Source: Acuticoccus mangrovi (GTDB lineage Bacteria > Pseudomonadota > Alphaproteobacteria > Rhizobiales > Amorphaceae). From it: a stretch of DNA of 64,000 nucleotides. A model generated the notes under the pieces. That model did no database searches and was not told the origin of the DNA. It saw only the letters and a program-made list of their open reading frames with translations. A program made the translations under genes and the position numbers. The stretch's first letter is position 1; each line of letters begins with the position of its first letter. Of the stretch, positions 57,919-64,000 are shown in pieces. The stretch is from NCBI RefSeq assembly GCF_016411865.1, contig NZ_JAEKJA010000013.1:62001-126000 (forward strand), read 5' to 3'.

Positions 57919-58368
57919 ATGGAACAGTGTGATACGATGGCGCCCCGGAAACAGCCCAACCCGATCGATGTTCATGTGGGCAGCCGCCTGAAGCTGCGGC
58001 GCACCATGCTGGGCATGACCCAGGAAAAGCTCGGCGATCAGCTTGGGGTGACCTTCCAGCAGGTTCAGAAATACGAGAAGGGTGCGAACCGCATCGGCGC
58101 GAGCCGGCTGCAGGAGATCTCGCAGATCCTCGACGTGCCGGTGGCCTTCTTCTTCGAGGACGCCCGACAGCCGGCCGACGATGGGCTCGCGGGCGTCGCC
58201 CGCGCCTCCGGCTTCGCCGAGGATGCCGGTTCCGCCTTCGCCGTGCCCCGCGCCCCGGCCAACGAGGCGCACGAGCTCGCCCGCGCCTTCAGCCGGATCG
58301 ACGATGCACGCATCCGCCGGCGGATCATCGACCTGGTGGAGACCCTCGCCGACGCCCATCGCCACTGA
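57919..58368 (+). CDS. XRE-family helix-turn-helix regulator (PraR/PhrR-like)
   Basis: 149 residues. The HTH at about 18-75 contains VGSRLKLRRTMLGMTQEKLG then FQQVQKYEKGANRIGASRL, and ends in FFFED. A short C-terminal region carries ELARAFSRIDDARIRRRIID. This is the regulator typically found upstream of metK in Rhizobiales; rhizobial PraR affects quorum sensing and biofilm. ATG 57919 is chosen over an in-frame site at 57862. Confidence 0.92.
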   Translation: MEQCDTMAPRKQPNPIDVHVGSRLKLRRTMLGMTQEKLGDQLGVTFQQVQKYEKGANRIGASRLQEISQILDVPVAFFFEDARQPADDGLAGVARASGFAEDAGSAFAVPRAPANEAHELARAFSRIDDARIRRRIIDLVETLADAHRH

Positions 58369-58735
58369 GACCACCACCGGTCTCGCCGCCAAAAGGCCAT
58401 CGACGCGGAGTGTCGCCGCGGTCCGTGTCCGTCGTCCGGCGGGCACCGGTTCAAATGTCACATGCACCCCTTGCGAGGCACGAAGGGCAGGGGAGCGGCC
58501 GCTTCGCGGGCACCGCTGCCTGCGGAGCGAGCACAGAAAGGCATGCCGATATAAAGATTTTGATATGAGTCGGCGCCAACTTGTTGACCTCCCCCAGCGC
58601 TTTTGGTTGAAGAGTGAGCCGTCCGGTCCCTACTGCGAGGAGCCGGGCGTGTGAGTTAGATCGGGGCTGCGGTCAGCCCCGCAACCACCCATCTGGCGGC
58701 GTTGACCGGTCCGCCCTGCCAAGAAAGTTAGCAAT
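58369..58735 (+). promoter_or_regulatory. 367-bp metK upstream region with leader hairpin
   Basis: No gene. A short AT-rich block lies at 58546-58566. TTGACC at 58584-58589 could be a -35 but lacks a good -10. CGGGGCT (58662-58668) pairs with AGCCCCG (58675-58681) over GCGGTC, a perfect 7-bp stem. GGCGG (58695-58699) can pair with CCGCC (58711-58715) just before the start. Known SAM riboswitch cores are not recognisable. Confidence 0.45.
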
Positions 58736-59905
58736 TTGGCCCGGCAATCCTACCTTTTCTCCAGCGAATCCGTTTCCGAAGGTCACCCCGACAAGGTGTG
58801 CGATCGCATTTCCGATGCGGTCGTCGATGCGTTCCTCACCGAGATGCCCGAAGCGCGTGTCGCCTGCGAGACTCTCGCGACCACGAACCGCGTTGTGATC
58901 GCCGGCGAGACCCGTGGGCCGGATTCGATCACCCCGGAGAAAATCGAGGCGATTGCCCGCGATTGCATCCGTGACATCGGCTACGAGCAGGACGGCTTCC
59001 ACTGGCAGACGGCGGACGTGTCGATCTACCTGCACGCCCAGTCCGCCCACATTGCCCAGGGCGTCGACGCCGCCGGCAACAAGGACGAGGGTGCCGGCGA
59101 CCAGGGCATCATGTTCGGCTATGCCTGCCGCGAGACCCCGGTGCTGATGCCCGCGCCGATCCACTACAGCCACGAAATCCTGAAGACGCTCGCGAAGGCC
59201 CGCAAGAGCGGCGCTGAACCGACCCTCGGTCCGGACGCCAAGAGCCAGGTCACGCTGCGCTACGAGAACCGCATGCCGGTCGCCTGCAGCTCCATCGTGC
59301 TGTCGACCCAGCATCTCGACGAGGCGATGACCTCCGACGACGTGCGCGCGGTAGTGGAGCCCTATATCCGCGAGGTCATGCCGGCGGACTGGATCTCCGA
59401 GGACACCGTCTGGTACGTCAACCCCACCGGCAAGTTCGTGATCGGCGGCCCAGACGGGGACTGCGGCCTCACCGGTCGTAAGATCATCGTCGACACCTAC
59501 GGCGGTGCGGCGCCCCACGGCGGCGGCGCCTTCTCCGGCAAGGATCCCACGAAGGTGGACCGCTCGGCGGCCTACGCCGGACGCTACCTCGCCAAGAACG
59601 TGGTGGCGGCCGACCTCGCCGAGCGCTGCACCATCCAGCTCGCCTACGCCATCGGCGTGTCGCAGCCGCTGTCCGTCTACGTGGACACCCACGGCACCGG
59701 CAAGATCGACGACGAGGCCATCGAGACCGCGATCCGCAAGGCGATGGACTTGTCGCCGCGCGGCATTCGCGAGAAGCTGGAACTCAACAAGCCCATCTAC
59801 CAGCGTACCGCCGCCTACGGGCACTTCGGCCGCGAGCCGGACGCCGACGGTGGCTTCTCGTGGGAGAAGACCGATCTCGCCGAGGAACTTTCGCGGCTCG
59901 CCTGA
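58736..59905 (+). CDS. metK: S-adenosylmethionine synthetase
   Basis: 389 residues with the N-terminal [24 protein letters not shown] and [16 protein letters not shown]. It makes SAM from methionine and ATP, feeding the methyltransferases here (TrmB, the radical-SAM MiaB). The start is TTG 58736: no ATG or GTG precedes the conserved MARQSYLF, and AAGAAAG lies eight bases upstream as a weak ribosome site. The downstream gene begins inside its 3' end. Confidence 0.95.
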   Translation: MARQSYLFSSESVSEGHPDKVCDRISDAVVDAFLTEMPEARVACETLATTNRVVIAGETRGPDSITPEKIEAIARDCIRDIGYEQDGFHWQTADVSIYLHAQSAHIAQGVDAAGNKDEGAGDQGIMFGYACRETPVLMPAPIHYSHEILKTLAKARKSGAEPTLGPDAKSQVTLRYENRMPVACSSIVLSTQHLDEAMTSDDVRAVVEPYIREVMPADWISEDTVWYVNPTGKFVIGGPDGDCGLTGRKIIVDTYGGAAPHGGGAFSGKDPTKVDRSAAYAGRYLAKNVVAADLAERCTIQLAYAIGVSQPLSVYVDTHGTGKIDDEAIETAIRKAMDLSPRGIREKLELNKPIYQRTAAYGHFGREPDADGGFSWEKTDLAEELSRLA

Positions 59906-61031
59906 CGCCGTCGCGATCCGGGAGGCCCGCGCGGCGGACCTCCCGGCCTGCGCCGCCATCATCGAGGCGGCCTTCTCCGTCTACATCCCGCTCATCGGTC
60001 GCCGACCGATGCCGATGGACCTGGACCTCGCCGCGGCCCTGCGGTCGCGGCGCGTCCTCGTCGCAAGCGATGCCGCGAGCGAGGGCGGTGGCGTCGTCGG
60101 CGTCATCGTGTTCGACCTCGAGGGCGAGGCGCCGGCGCTGATCGATACCGTCGCCGTCGCGCCGGATCGCCAGGGCAGGGGCATCGGACCGCGCCTGATC
60201 GAGGCCGCCGAGACGGAGATCCGCGCCGCCGGCGCCGGCCGCGTGACGCTCTACACCAACGTCAAGATGGCGGCGAACCTCGCCCTCTATCCGCGCCTCG
60301 GCTATCGCGAGACCGGGCGCGTGACGGGCGACGGCTTCCGCCGCGTCAACTTCGAGAAGACGCTCGCGCCGCGCATCGCGCTGAAGGCGCCGGTCGACGG
60401 CCTCTATGGCCGTCGCCGCGTGCACGGCCACACCATCGACCCCACCTACGATCGCTACGCGCTCGATCTCGAGGCCCCCGCGGCGCCGCTCGTGCGCCAC
60501 TTCGAGGTCCCGGTCGGGGCCGTGCGCCTCGAGGTCGGCTTCGGCGGCGGCGAGCACCTCGTCCACCACGCCCGCAGCGCTCCCGATGTCGGGCTCATCG
60601 GGGTGGAGCCGTTCGAAAGCGGCATGATGCGCGCGGTGCGCGATGTCGCCGCCGAAGGCCTCGCGAACGTGCGCCTCTATCTGGGCGACGCGCGGCGCGT
60701 CCTGGAGTGGCTGCCCGACGGTGCGCTCGACCGGGTCGACATCCTCTATCCCGACCCCTGGCACAAGAAGAAGCATTGGAAGCGCCGCTTCGTCTCCGTC
60801 GACGGGCTCGACCGGCTCGCCCGCGTGCTGGCGCCGGGCGGAGTGGTGCGGTTCGCCTCCGACATCCCCTCCTACGTCGCCTGGACCCGCGCCCACGCGG
60901 CGGCTCATCCCGCGTTCGCGATGGGCGAGGACAGCGCGACGCCGTGGGAGGGCTGGCCCGGGACGCGCTACGAGGCGAAGGCGTTCCGCGAAGGCCGCAC
61001 GCCGCGCTATCTCACGCTGGTACGTGCGTAG
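59850..61031 (+). CDS. trmB: GNAT acetyltransferase fused to tRNA (guanine-N7-)-methyltransferase TrmB
   Basis: One continuous frame of up to 393 residues. The N-terminal part (about 20-170) is a GNAT domain: [31 protein letters not shown] and [12 protein letters not shown]. The C-terminal part (about 175-393) is Trm[25 protein letters not shown] and [13 protein letters not shown]. No ATG, GTG or TTG with a ribosome site lies at the domain junction, so a fusion is the simplest reading. The only upstream in-frame start I see is GTG 59850, 56 bp inside metK; ATG 60009 would truncate the GNAT fold. TrmB makes m7G46 in tRNA. The acetyltransferase substrate is unknown. Confidence 0.82.
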   Translation: MASRGRRPISPRNFRGSPDAVAIREARAADLPACAAIIEAAFSVYIPLIGRRPMPMDLDLAAALRSRRVLVASDAASEGGGVVGVIVFDLEGEAPALIDTVAVAPDRQGRGIGPRLIEAAETEIRAAGAGRVTLYTNVKMAANLALYPRLGYRETGRVTGDGFRRVNFEKTLAPRIALKAPVDGLYGRRRVHGHTIDPTYDRYALDLEAPAAPLVRHFEVPVGAVRLEVGFGGGEHLVHHARSAPDVGLIGVEPFESGMMRAVRDVAAEGLANVRLYLGDARRVLEWLPDGALDRVDILYPDPWHKKKHWKRRFVSVDGLDRLARVLAPGGVVRFASDIPSYVAWTRAHAAAHPAFAMGEDSATPWEGWPGTRYEAKAFREGRTPRYLTLVRA

Positions 61032-61040
61032 CCGTCGGCC

Positions 61041-61592
61041 CTACGGCGAGGGCGCGGAGTGGCGTGCCGCGGCCTCGGCGATGAGCAGGGCCGTGTTCCA
61101 GTTGCGCTGGGTGCCGCGCACGCCGAGGCGGCGCTCGATGAGAGCGGTGGTGAGGCGGGACCGGCCGATGCCGTCGGGATAGACGACGAAGAGCATGTCG
61201 CCGACGGCGGCGACCCTTTCGGAGCCGATCTCCTGCAGCGCGTCCACCGCGTCGGCGGGCGGCACCGCCGTCAGCGGCATGACGACGAGGCGCGCCGGCA
61301 TGTCGCGCGCCGCCTCGGGAAAGGGAAGCGCGCGGAGCGTCTCGGCCCAGTGCGCCGCCGTGCGCACCAGAACCGTGGTGTCGAGGCCGAAGCGGTCGGC
61401 GAGGGCGGCCTCGACACGCGCTTCGAGGCCGGCGAGGTCGACGGCGCGGAACACGGCGTTGCCGGTCTGCGCCACCGTCTCGACGGCTTCGAGGCCGAGG
61501 GCCGTGAGGGCTCGGCGGAAGTCCGCCATGGCGAGGCGGCCCTTGCCCGCGACGTTCACCGCCCTCAGGAAGGCGATGGCCGCCGTGCTCAT
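61041..61592 (-). CDS. DUF1697 domain-containing protein
   Basis: 183 residues with the DUF1697 pattern AFLRAVNVAGKGRLAMADFR, TGNAVF and a final RNWNTALLIAE. A soluble family of unknown function. It converges on trmB with 9 bp between stops and lies 45 bp downstream of maeB. Confidence 0.9.
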   Translation of the reverse strand: MSTAAIAFLRAVNVAGKGRLAMADFRRALTALGLEAVETVAQTGNAVFRAVDLAGLEARVEAALADRFGLDTTVLVRTAAHWAETLRALPFPEAARDMPARLVVMPLTAVPPADAVDALQEIGSERVAAVGDMLFVVYPDGIGRSRLTTALIERRLGVRGTQRNWNTALLIAEAAARHSAPSP

Positions 61593-61637
61593 GGGCAGGG
61601 CGCCGGCGAGGCGAGAGAGGACCCCGCCGGCATCGCC

Positions 61638-63914
61638 TCAGTTCACGCCGAAGCTGGCGATCGCCGCCATGTTGACGATGTCGGTGTCGCGCGCGCCCAT
61701 CGGCACGATCTGCACCGCCTTGTCGAGGCCGACGAGGATCGGCCCGAGCACCGTCGAGCCGCCGAGCTCCTGCAGCATCTTGGTGGAGATCGAGGCCGAA
61801 TCGAGACCCGGCATCAACAGGACGTTCGCCGGGCCAGACAGGCGGCAGAAGGGGTAGGCCGCCATCAGGCCGGGGTTGAGGGCGACGTCGGCCGCCATCT
61901 CGCCGTCGAACTCGAAGTCCACCCGGCGCTTGCCGAGGAGCGACACCGCTTCCTCCACCCGCGCCGCCCGCTCGCCCGGCGGGTTGCCGAAGTTGGCGTA
62001 GGCGAGCATTGCGACGCGCGGCTCGTAGCCGAGCCGGCGGGCGACCCGTGCCGCCTCCTCGGCGATGTCGGCAAGGTCGGTCGCAGACGGGCCGTCGTGC
62101 ACCGCCGTGTCCGCCACGAGCACGGCGCGGCCGCGGGCGAGCACCAGCGACACGCCGATGATCTTGTGGCCCGGCTTGGCGGGGATCACCTGGCGCACGG
62201 CCGAGAGCGCGACCGAATAGTTTCGCGTCACCCCCGTCACCATGGCGTCGGCGTCGCCGGAGGCCACCATGGTCGCGCCGAAATAGTTGCGGTCCTGGTT
62301 GATCATCCGCTGGCAGTCGCGGAAGAGGTGGCCCTTGCGCTGCAACTTCGAATAGAGGAACTGCGCATATTCGTTGTTGCGGTTCGACAGGCGCGCGTTG
62401 GCGATCTCGAGCCCCGGCCGGATCTCGATGCCGGCCTGGAAGGCCTGCTCGCGCACGATGTCCTCGCGCCCGATCAGGATCGCGGTGCCGAGCTCCTGGT
62501 TGACGAAGGAGGCGGCGGCGCGGATCACCGCTTCCTCCTCGCCCTCGGCGAACACCACGCGCTTGGGCGCCTGGCGCACCTTCGTGAAGATGCGGCTCAG
62601 CGAGCCGGCCACCGGGTCGCGCCGGGCCGACAGCTCCTCGGCGTAGCGGGCCATGTCGACGATCGGGCGACGGGCGACGCCGGTCTTCATCGCCGCCTTC
62701 GCCACCGCCGGGGGAATGGTGGAGATCAGCCGCGGGTCGAACGGCACCGGGATGATGTATTCCTTGCCGAAGCGCGGGCGCTGGCCCTGATAGGCGACGG
62801 CGACGTCGTCCGGCACGTCCTCCCGGGCGAGGGCGGCGAGGGCCTCGGCGGCCGCGACCTTCATGTCTTCGTTGATCGCCGTCGCCCGCACGTCGAGCGC
62901 GCCGCGGAAGATGTAGGGAAAGCCGAGGACGTTGTTGACCTGGTTCGGATAGTCCGACCGGCCGGTGGCGACGATGGCGTCGTCGCGGATCTCGGCGACC
63001 TCCTCGGGCGTCACCTCCGGATCGGGGTTCGCCATCGCGAAGATGATCGGGTTGGGCGCCATCGCGCGGACCATCTCGCGCGTCACCGCCCCCTTCACCG
63101 AGACGCCCAGGAAAACGTCCGCCCCCTCCATCGCCTCGGCGAGGGAGCGCGCGTCGGTCTCGGCCGCGTGGGCCGACTTCCACTGGTTCATGCCCTCTTC
63201 GCGGCCGGCGTAGATGGGGCCCTTGGTGTCGCACAGGATCACGTTGTTGTGCGGCACGCCCATCGCCTTCACGAGCTCGACGCAGGCGATGCCCGCCGCG
63301 CCCGCGCCGTTGCAGACGATCTTCATGGTCTTGAGATCGCGGCCGGTGAGGTGGGCGGAGTTGATGAGCCCGGCGGCGGCGATGATCGCGGTGCCGTGCT
63401 GGTCGTCATGGAACACCGGAATGTCCATGAGCTCGCGCAGCTGGCTCTCGATGAGGAAGCACTCCGGCGCCTTGATGTCCTCGAGATTGATGCCGCCGAA
63501 GGAGGGGCCGAGATAGCGCACCGAGTTGATGAAGGCGTCGACGTCCTGGGTGTCGACCTCGATGTCGATGCCGTCGATGTCGGCGAAGCGCTTGAAGAGG
63601 ACGGCCTTGCCTTCCATCACGGGCTTCGAGGCGAGGGCGCCGAGATTGCCGAGGCCGAGGATCGCCGAGCCGTTGGAGATCACGGCGACCACGTTGCCGC
63701 GCGTCGTATAGTCGAAGGCGCGATCCTCGTTCTCGGCGATGGCGAGGACGGGCACGGCCACGCCGGGTGAATAGGCGAGCGACAGATCGCGCTGCGTCGC
63801 CATCGGCTTGGTGGGGGTGACCTCCAGTTTGCCGGGGCGGCCGCGCTGGTGGAATTCCAGCGCCTCGGCATCGGTGATCCTTGTGCGTGTGCGCCGGTTC
63901 GTCTCCGCGTCCAC
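61638..63914 (-). CDS. maeB: NADP-dependent malic enzyme with C-terminal phosphotransacetylase-like domain
   Basis: 758 residues. The malic domain (about 1-430) has SLAYSPGVAVP, FHDDQHGTAI and the Rossmann GAGAAGIA. The C-terminal ~320 residues are a phosphotransacetylase-like domain, usually regulatory (acetyl-CoA sensing) in this family. It decarboxylates malate to pyruvate with NADPH, which could supply PhaB. The start is GTG 63914 with a strong AAGGAGGA. Upstream bases 63915-64000 should hold its promoter. Confidence 0.95.
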   Translation of the reverse strand: MDAETNRRTRTRITDAEALEFHQRGRPGKLEVTPTKPMATQRDLSLAYSPGVAVPVLAIAENEDRAFDYTTRGNVVAVISNGSAILGLGNLGALASKPVMEGKAVLFKRFADIDGIDIEVDTQDVDAFINSVRYLGPSFGGINLEDIKAPECFLIESQLRELMDIPVFHDDQHGTAIIAAAGLINSAHLTGRDLKTMKIVCNGAGAAGIACVELVKAMGVPHNNVILCDTKGPIYAGREEGMNQWKSAHAAETDARSLAEAMEGADVFLGVSVKGAVTREMVRAMAPNPIIFAMANPDPEVTPEEVAEIRDDAIVATGRSDYPNQVNNVLGFPYIFRGALDVRATAINEDMKVAAAEALAALAREDVPDDVAVAYQGQRPRFGKEYIIPVPFDPRLISTIPPAVAKAAMKTGVARRPIVDMARYAEELSARRDPVAGSLSRIFTKVRQAPKRVVFAEGEEEAVIRAAASFVNQELGTAILIGREDIVREQAFQAGIEIRPGLEIANARLSNRNNEYAQFLYSKLQRKGHLFRDCQRMINQDRNYFGATMVASGDADAMVTGVTRNYSVALSAVRQVIPAKPGHKIIGVSLVLARGRAVLVADTAVHDGPSATDLADIAEEAARVARRLGYEPRVAMLAYANFGNPPGERAARVEEAVSLLGKRRVDFEFDGEMAADVALNPGLMAAYPFCRLSGPANVLLMPGLDSASISTKMLQELGGSTVLGPILVGLDKAVQIVPMGARDTDIVNMAAIASFGVN

Positions 63915-64000
63915 GGCGTCCTCCTTAAAGTGTCTTTGATTGGAAGAGGTACGATGTTTCGCGCCCGCCCGTCCATATCGACAGCGGGCTGTGAAGTGTC

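Noticed and set aside
58369-58735. SAM/SAH or SAM-II riboswitch upstream of metK
   Set aside because: Stems exist, but the conserved cores I know are not recognisable; kept only as an unassigned leader.
61059-63770. 903-codon open frame on the plus strand opposite maeB and DUF1697
   Set aside because: It spans two real minus-strand genes with conserved motifs and has no recognisable domain; it is a His/Arg/Val-rich shadow.

Overview
The window is a gene-dense, GC-rich stretch of bacterial chromosome, by eye close to 70% GC in coding sequence. Gene content and order indicate an alphaproteobacterium of the order Hyphomicrobiales (Rhizobiales). The conserved neighbourhoods are ftsE-ftsX-plsC; DUF2125 with chorismate mutase-hisC-prephenate dehydrogenase and metX-metW; phaB-phaA-phaR-rpmF-mtgA-ispA; lptB-rpoN-hpf-ptsN; aminotransferase-ftsK-lolA; and NifU-tsaB-rimI-plsC-miaB-phoH-ybeY-tlyC-lnt-xre-metK-trmB. 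Species cannot be fixed from sequence alone. I see no rRNA, tRNA, insertion sequence, prophage or CRISPR array.

Layout. 1-5.7 kb: division and envelope genes (ftsE, an ftsX with a very long disordered extension, an acyltransferase), a ChaC-type gamma-glutamylcyclotransferase and a DUF2125 protein. 5.6-13.8 kb: aromatic amino-acid branch genes diverging from metX-metW, then a methyltransferase, glyoxalase II, a cupin and a Ca/Na antiporter. 13.9-20.5 kb: polyhydroxybutyrate synthesis with its regulator PhaR, L32, a peptidoglycan glycosyltransferase and farnesyl diphosphate synthase. 20.5-25.5 kb: leuC and the lptB-rpoN-hpf-ptsN operon. 25.7-29.4 kb: yciB, a DUF1127 peptide, an ArsR-like regulator and acetyl-CoA synthetase. 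29.6-36.0 kb is the most accessory part: a TAXI-type TRAP importer, an M20 amidohydrolase, an HD protein resembling mixed-valent di-iron oxygenases, and an orphan pair of small envelope proteins behind a strong hairpin. 36.1-49.4 kb: usp, lolA, ftsK, an aminotransferase, two LysE-type exporters, an SDR, htpG, DUF2794, a secreted endonuclease/phosphatase-like protein, DUF427 and an EamA exporter. 49.5-61.0 kb: the Fe-S/tRNA-modification/ribosome-maturation/lipoprotein block ending in metK and trmB. 61.0-63.9 kb: DUF1697 and NADP-malic enzyme.

Most of this is core chromosome. The points most worth following are: an apparent GNAT-TrmB fusion whose start lies inside metK; an FtsX with roughly 420 extra residues before its first membrane helix; a 12-bp perfect hairpin that hides a ribosome-binding site at 35.07 kb; the TRAP/M20/HD-oxygenase-like cluster; a 20-bp duplication that rebuilds the ftsE start as a seven-codon leader peptide; and a triplicated start region in lnt. 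Many long open frames on the opposite strand of real genes are GC-driven shadows and are omitted.
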